34,656 nt of DNA from a virus: positions 1-34,656 of the IMG/VR virus record IMGVR_UViG_3300045006_000421; one strand, 5' to 3'. Below, in pieces: positions 14,337 to 21,257 of this stretch; the first letter of the stretch is position 1; every line of letters begins with the position of its first letter. Position numbers and translations under genes: made by a program. Under the pieces are notes generated by a model. It was given only the letters and a program-made list of their open reading frames with translations, did not search any database and had not been told where the DNA came from.

Positions 14337-14721
14337 GTTCTTTCCTCTCAATTTTGCTTTTATTCTTAATATAAATTCTCGCTCTTGTCTTACACTTAAT
14401 ATCTTTTTTTGTTCTCATCTCGCAGATTATATCCCATGCGTCTATATTCCATGCGTATATATCCTCTGCATTTATGTTCCATGCTTTTATGTCCCTTGCA
14501 TTTATGTTCCATGCATTTATGTCCCCTGTATTTATGTCCCATGCGTCTATATCCCATGCGTCTATGTTCAGTGTGTTTATATTCCATGCTTTTATGTTTC
14601 CCATAACTTTAAGATTTCTCCAATAACCATCTGAAATTATATTACCCTCTACTTCTATGCTTTCTTCAAACACAACTAAATCCTCTTTCAGTATCAAATC
14701 GCCTTTTATTTTCTTAACCAT
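14326..14721 (-). CDS. Pentapeptide-like beta-helix repeat protein (131 aa)
   Basis: From about residue 41 to 101 there are roughly twelve consecutive five-residue units of the form x-[ND]-I-x-[AT] (GDINA WNINA RDIKA and so on). This matches pentapeptide-repeat or polymer-forming beta-helix proteins in which a small hydrophobic residue faces the core of each turn. The DNA shows the same as 15-nt tandem repeats. The start at 14721 is chosen because the upstream gene stops at 14714 and the earlier in-frame Met would add a hydrophobic stretch inside that gene. Pentapeptide proteins can mimic DNA or form filaments; here the role is unknown. Confidence 0.75.
   Translation of the reverse strand: MVKKIKGDLILKEDLVVFEESIEVEGNIISDGYWRNLKVMGNIKAWNINTLNIDAWDIDAWDINTGDINAWNINARDIKAWNINAEDIYAWNIDAWDIICEMRTKKDIKCKTRARIYIKNKSKIERKEHDD
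14427..14606. repeat. 15-nt tandem repeat array inside the beta-helix gene
   Basis: On the plus strand units such as TTTATGTTCCATGCA and TCTATATCCCATGCG follow one another with small changes. They encode the pentapeptides of the gene above. The regular array also opens long frames on the opposite strand, which are artefacts. Confidence 0.8.
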
Positions 14722-14971
14722 TTTGAGTATGAGTGTCAGGAACAGCACCGAGAGAAGATATAGCGACACTCTCTCGACTTACGCTTTCATCCTTGCTATT
14801 AGGATTTTCCTGACGACTTTGATTATTTTTTGGTGTGAATTTTCTGCAAATTTGAGCATATTTCATATCGCCCACATAATTAATCTTCATAAACTTATAC
14901 ATCTTCCCATCATCACTATGTTCTTCTTTTTTATATCCGCATTTGCATATTTGATTTTCGTCGGTTGTCAT
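14714..14971 (-). CDS. Small zinc-finger-like protein (85 aa)
   Basis: The first third holds CKCGYKKEEH and later QICRKF, giving a possible Cys3His site; the C-terminal half is Ser/Asn-rich and probably disordered. Four-base ATGA overlap with the upstream gene and eight-base overlap with the next start. Function unknown. Confidence 0.65.
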   Translation of the reverse strand: MTTDENQICKCGYKKEEHSDDGKMYKFMKINYVGDMKYAQICRKFTPKNNQSRQENPNSKDESVSRESVAISSLGAVPDTHTQNG

Positions 14972-15192
14972 TTTAGTTTTTCTCCCTTATTATGACTTAA
15001 CCTCTTCATTAATCTTATATTTTTCTCAAGTATCTTATATGATATTTCCTTATGAAAAATATCATCTTTTAATCTATATTTATGACAATTCTTTATACCT
15101 TGATATATTTGCTCATATTTTATTACAAGTAAAGTAACTTCTGGTAAATTATATTTCTCTTGCAATCCTATTAAACGAAGTAAGTTTGTCAT
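14968..15192 (-). CDS. Small helical protein (74 aa)
   Basis: I start at the ATG at 15192 (MTNLLRLIGLQEKYNLPEV), one base after the upstream stop, rather than at an internal Met of the upstream gene ten codons earlier. It is basic and helical, rich in Lys, Leu and Ile. No recognised family. Confidence 0.65.
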   Translation of the reverse strand: MTNLLRLIGLQEKYNLPEVTLLVIKYEQIYQGIKNCHKYRLKDDIFHKEISYKILEKNIRLMKRLSHNKGEKLK

Positions 15193-15193
15193 T

Positions 15194-15553
15194 TTAAGGT
15201 AACATCCAAGAATTTGGTGCATTATTTTGACTTATAGGTTTAGTATTTAATAAATTAGGATTAGAATATTTATTGTGCATTCTTGTTTGATGCTTTGCTC
15301 TTTTAACCATAGTTTCTTCATTCGGTTGGTATCTTCTTTCTTTATTTTGAATTTTTCTTCTAATTCTCGTTATTGTTTCAAAGACAGGAGCATATTCAAT
15401 ATTCTTATATCTAAAACTAATTCTATCTTCTCCTTTATGTGCATATCCTAATCTAACTAATACATGACTACAAAGCAAAAAATCATCATTTCTTGTTTTA
15501 GGATAGTCTTTTAAAATATCATTTACTACATTATAGGTTGTGTCGTCGTTCAT
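15194..15553 (-). CDS. Phage-type hypothetical protein (119 aa)
   Basis: The arrangement ILKDYPKTRNDDFLL, about 35 residues, then ETITRIRRKIQNKERRYQP resembles a short family found in many phages and prophages (YPxTRNDDxLL and SITRxRRKIQ); this is from memory and I give no accession. It is basic at the C-terminus and presumably DNA-binding. It overlaps the upstream 54-aa gene by four bases. Confidence 0.7.
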   Translation of the reverse strand: MNDDTTYNVVNDILKDYPKTRNDDFLLCSHVLVRLGYAHKGEDRISFRYKNIEYAPVFETITRIRRKIQNKERRYQPNEETMVKRAKHQTRMHNKYSNPNLLNTKPISQNNAPNSWMLP

Positions 15554-15714
15554 ATTCTATCCCCTAAATTAAAATAGATAACTGCATAAAATCTATTTTG
15601 ATCCTTGAATTTTTGTGTTATAAAGAATTTATGATTGTGATACAATTCATTTATTTTACTAATAAATTTGAAGAAATCCATTTTCTTTATTCCGAATACT
15701 TTTGTGTTGTTCAT
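15550..15714 (-). CDS. Mini-protein (54 aa)
   Basis: Begins MNNTKVFGIKKMDFFKFISK and ends AVIYFNLGDRI, an aromatic, basic small protein that looks alpha/beta. Its start is two bases after the preceding stop and its stop overlaps the next ATG. No family recognised. Confidence 0.65.
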   Translation of the reverse strand: MNNTKVFGIKKMDFFKFISKINELYHNHKFFITQKFKDQNRFYAVIYFNLGDRI

Positions 15715-15716
15715 TG

Positions 15717-15860
15717 TTATTTCCTCTGTCTTTTTATTGATTCCATTAAAATCTTGTGTATCCTTGATTTTTTATGGATTTTGAGATTTGCCTTTACTTG
15801 TGCTTGTGAATTTCCCTTTCCTCTGATTTTCATTCCACATTCACATATTATTTCTGACAT
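15717..15860 (-). CDS. C2H2-type zinc-finger mini-protein (47 aa)
   Basis: CECG near the start and a His pair H-x5-H about 20 residues later fit a single C2H2-like finger, with a Lys/Arg-rich tail suited to nucleic-acid binding. Its ATG is two bases after copy 2 of the hairpin repeat, whose GGGG acts as the probable ribosome-binding sequence. The gene overlaps the end of the leaderless 45-aa ORF by 20 bases. Confidence 0.7.
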   Translation of the reverse strand: MSEIICECGMKIRGKGNSQAQVKANLKIHKKSRIHKILMESIKRQRK

Positions 15861-15978
15861 CTTTATTGAATACCCCTGCCTTTAGGTAGTTGGAATGTGT
15901 TATTTTAATATTAAACTTCTTTATTATATGGGTGGAAGTCGTAGCACCCTTTTCCCTATTAGTCATAGAATTTATCAT
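15841..15978 (-). CDS. Leaderless 45-aa ORF ending in the hairpin repeat
   Basis: The first ATG after a TATA box at 16001-16008, at leaderless distance, encodes MINSMTNREKGATTSTHIIK and continues through the repeat (FNIKITHSNYLKAGVFNKD), stopping inside the zinc-finger gene. It may act as a leader peptide whose translation opens the hairpin ahead of the next gene, or be a small protein partly derived from a repeat. Confidence 0.45.
   Translation of the reverse strand: MINSMTNREKGATTSTHIIKKFNIKITHSNYLKAGVFNKDVRNNM
15863..15907 (-). repeat. Hairpin repeat, copy 2 (pre-start element)
   Basis: Reads AAAATAACACATTCCAAC then TACCTAAAGGCAGGGG and TATTCAATAAA on the minus strand, with the ATG of the zinc-finger gene two bases downstream. 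The stem is TACC/GGCA-like with a TAAA loop. It lies within the leaderless 45-aa ORF. Confidence 0.7.
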
Positions 15979-16000
15979 ATAAGAGTATAGGGCTTAACTC

Positions 16001-16010
16001 TTTATATATC
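16001..16010 (-). promoter_or_regulatory. TATA promoter of the 17-gene small-protein operon
   Basis: GATATATAAA on the minus strand, centred about 27 nt before the ATG at 15978. No shared palindrome is present, so this operon is probably controlled differently from the surface-protein operons. Confidence 0.6.
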
Positions 16011-16134
16011 TTTCTCTACCTTAATTTTTTCCTTAACATTCGTTTCATGTGGAATATTGACGATGATAGAAATCTTTTACGACGAATAAAAAATCTTTCT
16101 TTTAAGCATTATTTCCAATAGAAAAATCCCAAAA

Positions 16135-16350
16135 TTAACCCCTAAGAACTGGAATTATGTCTTTTACTGTCAAAGCATCCATAATAATAGAAATTATTAA
16201 AATTGCTATTCCAATCAAAAATCCCTTATAAATAACACTCATTGGCTGATCCCAAACTATTCTATAAAGAAAGAAACCTGTAAGCAGGACAACAATTATC
16301 AAAAGATATTTTATTCCTTGTTTTAGTATAGCTCTTGATTTGTTTTTCAT
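16135..16350 (-). CDS. Small two-TM membrane protein (71 aa)
   Basis: A short basic N-terminus, then two hydrophobic helices (about residues 11-29 and 37-59). It overlaps the upstream gene by four bases and ends the operon that starts at 17426. It is holin-like only in the loose sense of size and topology; no family match. Confidence 0.7.
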   Translation of the reverse strand: MKNKSRAILKQGIKYLLIIVVLLTGFFLYRIVWDQPMSVIYKGFLIGIAILIISIIMDALTVKDIIPVLRG

Positions 16351-16604
16351 TTCATCTTTTCCCTCCTAATTAAAGTATCAAGTATTCTAATATTTTGCAA
16401 GTCAGACCTTTTTAACATTAAATACATATCTCCCCTAACCTCAATTGTATCAAATTCATGTCCAGAAATTCTCCATTCCCCTTCATTTGTAATGTCACCT
16501 TTTACTAAAGAAGCAATTATTCCTTCACTTGGTTTTTTATACCATCTAAGAACATTACCACCCTCTTCTTTAAAATCTCTTTGCCATCCATTTGGAAGTT
16601 TCAT
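16347..16604 (-). CDS. Hypothetical beta-rich protein (85 aa)
   Basis: Begins MKLPNGWQRDFKEEGGNVLR and continues with alternating strands (WRISGHEFDTIEVRGDMYLM) before a basic helix. It is soluble and has no Cys. Function unknown. One base separates it from the preceding stop and it overlaps the next gene by four. Confidence 0.65.
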   Translation of the reverse strand: MKLPNGWQRDFKEEGGNVLRWYKKPSEGIIASLVKGDITNEGEWRISGHEFDTIEVRGDMYLMLKRSDLQNIRILDTLIRREKMK

Positions 16605-16605
16605 T

Positions 16606-16848
16606 TTAGTTTTCTCCTAAATTTGCTTCCTTTAATTTATTAGCAGTTTCTCTTAATCTTATCTCTGAAATGATTTTATTTTTATTTTCTAAAGGATACT
16701 TTTTTAGGTGATTTATTAACTCGTCTAAACTATCAAATATCCTGAAAATGTCAAAGTATGGTTGAGCATGAATATCAAGGAAATAGTGGTTATCACTTTT
16801 GTTTATATCTATTTCATCTCTTTTTATCTTTCTTGGAAATTTCGCCAT
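16606..16848 (-). CDS. Hypothetical protein (80 aa)
   Basis: I start at the ATG at 16848 (MAKFPRKIKRDEIDINKSDN); a TTG four codons upstream is possible but has no better ribosome-binding site. Charged and helical, with HYFLDIHAQPYFDIFRIFD in the middle. No recognised family. Confidence 0.65.
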   Translation of the reverse strand: MAKFPRKIKRDEIDINKSDNHYFLDIHAQPYFDIFRIFDSLDELINHLKKYPLENKNKIISEIRLRETANKLKEANLGEN

Positions 16849-16864
16849 TTTTAATCCCAATACA

Positions 16865-16999
16865 TTATATCATATAATAATTTAACTTGTTGGTTGATAT
16901 ATGGGTTAGAATAGGGATTTTTTCTGTTTCTTTTAGTATGGATAAGCAGTATCTTTTAATCAATTCTTTTTCCTTTTCAGTCCATTTGTGGTTTGTCAT
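16865..16999 (-). CDS. Mini-protein (44 aa)
   Basis: Begins MTNHKWTEKEKELIKRYCLS; the KWTEKEKELIKR stretch resembles the first helix of a Myb/SANT-like DNA-binding unit, but the rest is too short to confirm. The ATG overlaps the upstream stop. Confidence 0.55.
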   Translation of the reverse strand: MTNHKWTEKEKELIKRYCLSILKETEKIPILTHISTNKLNYYMI

Positions 17000-17154
17000 T
17001 TCTTGCTCCTAATATATTCTTCAGCTTCTAATCTTGAGTTGAAAACCTTAACACCCTGACTTTTTAGTTTCTTTGCCTTGCTCTCTGAAATAGATATAAT
17101 CCTAAAGTAGAAGGATTTACCGTAGCCTTGTCTGTCTAAACAATATTTGCTCAT
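16996..17154 (-). CDS. Mini-protein (52 aa)
   Basis: Encodes MSKYCLDRQGYGKSFYFRII and a Ser/Lys-rich second half ending EAEEYIRSKK; the end resembles short proteins that pair a beta hairpin with one helix. It starts two bases after the preceding stop and overlaps the next ATG. Confidence 0.6.
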   Translation of the reverse strand: MSKYCLDRQGYGKSFYFRIISISESKAKKLKSQGVKVFNSRLEAEEYIRSKK

Positions 17155-17156
17155 TT

Positions 17157-17426
17157 TTATGAATATTCCTCCGTCATTGTTTTATCATAAATTTCCTGCC
17201 AATTTACCTTACCAAAAGTTTTTCCCCAATTTTCTGGGTCTTCTCTTGTTATCATTTTAGTTTTATCTTCAGCTATTTTTAATCTCCTTTTGAATTCTTC
17301 CAAAGAAGCCTTTTTCTTGACTAATTCAATTTTCTTTTGGTATATATCATATTCATTGTCTATTAGTAAAGCAGTATGCCATGTTTCCCAATTCGTCCAA
17401 CCTTGGTATTTTCCTTCTCCTGTCAT
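17157..17426 (-). CDS. DUF7249-like phage/plasmid protein (89 aa)
   Basis: The N-terminal motif YQGWTNWETWHTALLIDNEY matches a well-known short phage and plasmid family (G-W-T-N-x-E-T-W...L-x-x-D-N), which I believe is DUF7249. The function is unknown. It is soluble and helical after the motif. It is the first gene of a six-gene operon of tiny proteins under a palindrome-bearing promoter. Confidence 0.8.
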   Translation of the reverse strand: MTGEGKYQGWTNWETWHTALLIDNEYDIYQKKIELVKKKASLEEFKRRLKIAEDKTKMITREDPENWGKTFGKVNWQEIYDKTMTEEYS

Positions 17427-17447
17427 ATTCTTTTTATGTTCTTCTCC

Positions 17448-17483
17448 TTTTTATACTTTTCTATTTTTGAATTTTTGTTCAAA
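17448..17483 (-). promoter_or_regulatory. Promoter with shared palindrome, DUF7249-like gene
   Basis: TATA box TATAAAAA (minus strand) at 17448-17455, centred about 26 nt before the ATG. The palindrome TTTTTGAA-N6-TTCAAA (17464-17483) lies eight bases further upstream. Confidence 0.7.
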
Positions 17484-17494
17484 TTTCGTTTTTT

Positions 17495-17536
17495 TCAATC
17501 AAAAAAATAAATAAAATAAATAAAAATAATAAATTG
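17495..17536 (-). terminator. T-rich terminator of the 475-aa operon
   Basis: Directly after the stop of the 133-aa membrane protein the minus strand is almost only T and A, with repeated TTTATT and a final run of seven T. This type of U-tract ends archaeal transcripts. Confidence 0.5.
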
Positions 17537-17539
17537 TTT

Positions 17540-17941
17540 TTATGATTTTGGTTTAGGCACAATTATGTATATCATTCCAAGTATTCCTGCAATAACCGCT
17601 GTAGTTACTCCTATTGTTGATAGGAATCCCAACACTGAACTTGGAATCATATCCTTTATAACACTTATCAAAGCTATTGAATTGAGGAATACAGCCCCCG
17701 CAACGAACATTGTAAGCCATACAAGGAAATCGTGTGCAGTTACTTCCTTGTATCCTTTGCTTCTCCAATAATCATATACTCCTCCTTCTATTAATAGAAA
17801 AATTGATAGGAATACTCCAAATGCTACTGCAAACCAAATTATCCAATCTACTTTTCCTAATGAAGTTAGAACATATATCAAGGAAAGAACCAATATAAGA
17901 TATCCTAACCAAGATTGTGTTTTTTTTTCTGTTTTAAACAT
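17540..17941 (-). CDS. Four-TM membrane protein (133 aa)
   Basis: Four hydrophobic helices (about residues 10-26, 31-52, 68-90 and 105-128) with a short charged loop YDYWRSKGYKEVTAHDF between the second and third. It has a good GGAGG-type ribosome-binding sequence. It is the last gene of the operon led by the 475-residue ectodomain protein. Family not recognised. Confidence 0.75.
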   Translation of the reverse strand: MFKTEKKTQSWLGYLILVLSLIYVLTSLGKVDWIIWFAVAFGVFLSIFLLIEGGVYDYWRSKGYKEVTAHDFLVWLTMFVAGAVFLNSIALISVIKDMIPSSVLGFLSTIGVTTAVIAGILGMIYIIVPKPKS

Positions 17942-17963
17942 TTTTTTCCTCCTTTCAATTATA

Positions 17964-18051
17964 TTAATGTGATTCTATATATTCTTCAGCGAATTTTAGT
18001 GCTTCTTTTTCTGTTGTCGTCTATCCAATGTTTGTAAAATTTAAGTGTCAT
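17964..18051 (-). pseudogene. Frameshifted small ORF (about 29 codons)
   Basis: Read from ATG 18051 the frame gives MTLKFYKHWIDDNRKRSTKI and stops after 21 codons. Shifting by one base after HWI gives TTTEKEALKFAEEYIESH and a stop. The joined version is more protein-like (a short strand plus amphipathic helix), so one extra base seems to have broken the gene, or the sequence has an indel error. Confidence 0.4.
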
Positions 18052-18055
18052 TTTA

Positions 18056-18334
18056 TTATCCAATCATTTTAATCCAAACAGGAAATATAAGTCCTATTAT
18101 GAATAATAATACTTGAAATAATAACCAAATACCTAAGACTATTGCTGTTCCCCTTGTAAAAATCATTCTTCCAAAAGTTCTTCCTGATGAGGACTTTGCT
18201 TTTGTGACACTTGCTATTATAAGGTAAAGAATGATTGGCAAGAACCAAATTATTAAAAGCATAACTAATACTGGTGGATTTGTTGTTACTGTCCTAATGC
18301 TTTCATAGGTTAGTTGTGATGTTTCGTTTATCAT
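18056..18334 (-). CDS. Small multi-TM membrane protein (92 aa)
   Basis: Two long hydrophobic helices (about residues 20-43 and 62-88) flank a basic Ser-rich loop, TKAKSSSGRTFGRM. Part of the 475-aa protein operon. No family recognised; the size and layout recall small membrane subunits of secretion or pilus systems, which is only an impression. Confidence 0.7.
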   Translation of the reverse strand: MINETSQLTYESIRTVTTNPPVLVMLLIIWFLPIILYLIIASVTKAKSSSGRTFGRMIFTRGTAIVLGIWLLFQVLLFIIGLIFPVWIKMIG

Positions 18335-18349
18335 AGTGTTTTTTTCATG

Positions 18350-18571
18350 TTATATCTTAAAAGGGGTTCCATTACTTTTTACTGGAATTCCATCAATTTT
18401 ATAATCCCTTTTGTTATTTGAGACTTCAAAAGCAACATATTCTCCTTTAGTAAACCCTCCTACTCTTTTATTTCTATTTATAACTTCTGCTTTCGATTTT
18501 CCTTCACCAATTAAGCATAACTTTCTATTTGTTGGATTTCCTCTTCCTTTTTTGTATATTGCTATTTTCAT
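18350..18571 (-). CDS. Small basic beta-rich protein (73 aa)
   Basis: The start is decided by AAGGAGG eight bases upstream of ATG 18571. The product begins MKIAIYKKGRGNPTNRKLCL and looks like a small beta barrel. An open frame of 24 further codons extends upstream in frame (EEKVKEIIKIIKKEEK) but has no standard start, so a longer protein with a rare start is possible. Confidence 0.6.
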   Translation of the reverse strand: MKIAIYKKGRGNPTNRKLCLIGEGKSKAEVINRNKRVGGFTKGEYVAFEVSNNKRDYKIDGIPVKSNGTPFKI

Positions 18572-18688
18572 CTTTTCCTCCTTTTTTATTATCTTTATTA
18601 TTTCTTTTACTTTCTCTTCTTGTTTTTCTGTAAATTCAATCTTTTAACCATTTTCAATCTTTCTCGGAATTGAGACCTCCTTTGTATC

Positions 18689-19036
18689 TTATGGATATTG
18701 ATATATTGGATTTTTCCCTGAACATTCTAAAACATCCTTCGTTGTAAAGGTTAATGTTTTCTCGTAATTTGTTGTAGTGGAACTAATACTAAAACAAGAT
18801 ATTTTATATAACTCTAAATTTTCAAGCATTCTTTCTGGACTAATATCTGTCATAACACTATTTGATGGATTGGTGAGTCCTATGTTTGAACATTTGTTCA
18901 ATCCTTTAATTTCCATACAAGTCATAAAATTATCAGTTTTTTGAATCGAAAGAAATACCAAAATTCCAGCAACAATAATCAAAATTCCTATTATCAAAGG
19001 TATTATCCATGTAATCACAATATTCTTCTTAACCAT
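18689..19036 (-). CDS. Single-TM secreted protein (115 aa)
   Basis: One N-terminal transmembrane helix (about residues 8-29) then an ectodomain with four Cys residues (FMTCMEIKGLNKCSN, SCFSISS, LECSGK) that could form two disulphides. It begins one base after the upstream stop and probably sits on the outside of the membrane with the 261- and 475-residue proteins. Confidence 0.7.
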   Translation of the reverse strand: MVKKNIVITWIIPLIIGILIIVAGILVFLSIQKTDNFMTCMEIKGLNKCSNIGLTNPSNSVMTDISPERMLENLELYKISCFSISSTTTNYEKTLTFTTKDVLECSGKNPIYQYP

Positions 19037-19037
19037 T

Positions 19038-19823
19038 TTACTTTTTCCTCCTTATAAGCATAAATCCTATTGTGAAAAGGATTATTAAAAATATCACAAC
19101 TAATGAAGCAATGATTATTACAGGCATGAGTGGGTTATCTTCTTCAAGATTTTCAAGAATAAATGTCACTTTGTCTTCGCTGAATCCAGTTGTTTGAGAG
19201 ATTTCTGTTAATGTCTTTCCTTCATCAACCAAATTTTGAACTAAATTCATGTCTTCCTGTGTGATTATCTCTGTTTGGTTAGTTGAGGTAGGTATATATT
19301 CTATTGGTGTTTCTTCTATCTTTGAAGTGTCTATGTCAAAACTTCCAGAAGTAATTCCATAGAAAATGCCTTCTCCTGTGCTTGAGTTGGCTTTTATATT
19401 TATTGTGCATTCCCATCCGTAAGGATTGTCATGGTTTTGACAATACCCTGAATAGGAAGGGTTTACCAATGATAGTTTATCCCTACATCCGTTAAGATGT
19501 GATTGAACTGCCAAACCATTTATTTTAATATTTTTTAAAGGATACTTTTCACTTTTGGATAGGGTGTTTGGAAATGGTGATGTTGATAGGATGTTAATGT
19601 CCATATCCAAATTGTTTTTTACATCACTTCCACAAGATTGAGAACTTCCTATTGTGTTTGTTACACTAAATTCTCCTTGTAAATTGCTTATAGTTAAAAC
19701 AGTATTTCCTGCTCCGAAGTCTGGAAAGGCACTCTGCTTTGTTGAGTTCATTACTAAAAAAAAAATTCCTACAAGTAGAAGAATTCCAATAATACTTAAA
19801 GATATTCGTAGTGTTTTTTTCAT
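19038..19823 (-). CDS. Surface protein with two membrane anchors and an HTH-like segment (261 aa)
   Basis: N-terminal signal anchor (about residues 7-26), a beta-rich Cys-containing domain (SCGSDVK, GCRDK, GYCQNHDNPYGWECTIN), a segment ITQEDMNLVQNLVDEGKTLT followed by EISQTTGFSEDKVTFIL that reads like a helix-turn-helix, and a C-terminal transmembrane helix (about 233-257) ending RRKK. If both helices span the membrane, the HTH-like part would lie outside the cell, where DNA binding is not expected, so it may be a protein-contact helical bundle. Encoded six bases after the 475-residue gene. Confidence 0.7.
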   Translation of the reverse strand: MKKTLRISLSIIGILLLVGIFFLVMNSTKQSAFPDFGAGNTVLTISNLQGEFSVTNTIGSSQSCGSDVKNNLDMDINILSTSPFPNTLSKSEKYPLKNIKINGLAVQSHLNGCRDKLSLVNPSYSGYCQNHDNPYGWECTINIKANSSTGEGIFYGITSGSFDIDTSKIEETPIEYIPTSTNQTEIITQEDMNLVQNLVDEGKTLTEISQTTGFSEDKVTFILENLEEDNPLMPVIIIASLVVIFLIILFTIGFMLIRRKK

Positions 19824-19829
19824 TTTAAT

Positions 19830-21257
19830 TTATCTTAGTTTATTCATAACTAATAATAATCCCCAAAATATAATCATTAAAATGATTAAGGCTATCAAAA
19901 CAATGGCAAGGTAAACCCATCCCGATGTGTAACATCCTGCTTGTTTTCCAGGGAGCAATCCCCATAAAGATCCTTTACTTGTTCCTTTTTCTTCTTGATA
20001 CCATTTACAGTAATATTTATTATTGCTACTTGATTTACAATCATTAGGACAAGTTTCTTTTGTTTCTGATGATTGACAAATATTATCCCCACATTCTATC
20101 TTTACATTATCATTTGATGAAACTATTGAAAAAGATTTACTTTTTTCATCACATTTTATATCATTGCTAAATTGGGAACTTCCACATACTTTTACTGAAA
20201 CTTTTCCACTTTGAACAATGTCTTTTGCTCTTACAAGGAACGAAATTTCTATGTTTCCATTACCAATAATATTTTCTATTGTTTGTGAAGGAGTAAATGT
20301 TGTAATATCTGATGTTGGAGTTATTATTAGATTTCCACTATTTGAAACTTTATTCTTTATTTTAATAGTCATAGAACTTAAAGTATCTTGTCTTATTTCA
20401 GAAGGAATATCAATTAAAACAATTTCTGGATCTGCTATTGTTGGAGGAGTATAAATGACACTATTGAAATAATCTTGGTCAGCAGTTATTGTGAAAACAA
20501 CATTTCCAAAATTAATATTTCCTATAACTTCTCCAACTTGCCTGTTATATATATATGGTTTAAGAGTATTTGTAAAACCTGTATTATAAATCAAATAATT
20601 TGAATCCTTGAATTTATCAATTGTGGTATCTTTTGGATATCCTAATGTCCACCAACCATTTACTAATGAATCAATATCATCTCTGTAGAAAAATCCATAA
20701 CTTCCATCCTTTGCTACATATAATGCTGTATTGTCATAATTTGGACAATTGAATTTTCCTGTCAAAAGACCTTGAGTTTGTATTCTTATTTCTCCACTTC
20801 CATCAGAATCTTTAATTGAAATTTCTTGGACTAATGCTCCATCTAATGTTTTGGTAACTCCATTTCCATCTGTGAAGTTAACATTTGCTATTTTTTCTGG
20901 ATTTGTTAATGTGTAATAATAAAATTTTGATAATCCTAAATTGTAAGATTTTGTTATTAAATTTGTTTTATATACACATTTATTGTCTATTTTGCTTATT
21001 GCAAGTGTTAAACTTTTCTTAGGGATTATTGTCGTTCCACTTCCATCTTGTAATGTTTGTTTTGTTGGAGTAAATGTATAAATTTCAGGGGTATTTGAAT
21101 TTGCACTTCCTGTCAGAGTCCAATAAACTTTTCCACTATCTATATTTACTTTTGATTGAGATAGAATACTCTGTGTGGCATTTTCATAATAAACAACAGT
21201 CCCGATTATTGCCAAAAGCAGAATTCCAAGAATTATATATATTGCTATTCTTTTCAT
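19830..21257 (-). CDS. Large membrane-anchored ectodomain protein (475 aa), possible fusexin-like protein
   Basis: N-terminal signal anchor (about residues 4-24), an extracellular beta-rich region of about 400 residues, then a C-terminal transmembrane helix (about 444-470) and a very short tail. The ectodomain has a first half with paired Cys (DNKCVYKT, GKFNCPNYD), an Ig-like domain (about 274-380, ending KVCGSSQFSNDIKCDEK), and a compact Cys motif CGDNICQSSETKETCPNDC, common in archaeal surface proteins. The order of a two-part beta-rich head, an Ig-like domain, a stem and a C-terminal helix is what is known for HAP2/Fsx1 fusexins, and archaeal fusexins occur on mobile elements; that match is only by architecture and impression. 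An adhesin is the simpler explanation. First gene of a seven-gene operon with a palindrome promoter. Confidence 0.7.
   Translation of the reverse strand: MKRIAIYIILGILLLAIIGTVVYYENATQSILSQSKVNIDSGKVYWTLTGSANSNTPEIYTFTPTKQTLQDGSGTTIIPKKSLTLAISKIDNKCVYKTNLITKSYNLGLSKFYYYTLTNPEKIANVNFTDGNGVTKTLDGALVQEISIKDSDGSGEIRIQTQGLLTGKFNCPNYDNTALYVAKDGSYGFFYRDDIDSLVNGWWTLGYPKDTTIDKFKDSNYLIYNTGFTNTLKPYIYNRQVGEVIGNINFGNVVFTITADQDYFNSVIYTPPTIADPEIVLIDIPSEIRQDTLSSMTIKIKNKVSNSGNLIITPTSDITTFTPSQTIENIIGNGNIEISFLVRAKDIVQSGKVSVKVCGSSQFSNDIKCDEKSKSFSIVSSNDNVKIECGDNICQSSETKETCPNDCKSSSNNKYYCKWYQEEKGTSKGSLWGLLPGKQAGCYTSGWVYLAIVLIALIILMIIFWGLLLVMNKLR

Noticed and set aside
14335-14634. Long plus-strand frames rich in Cys, Tyr and Pro opposite the pentapeptide gene
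   Set aside because: They are the antisense image of the 15-nt tandem repeats; three overlapping frames on both strands show the same artefact, and only the minus-strand frame fits the operon overlaps.
15603-15618. TTGAATTTTTGTGTTA as another operator copy
   Set aside because: The second arm is not complementary, no TATA box sits at the right spacing, and the bases code for the 54-aa protein.
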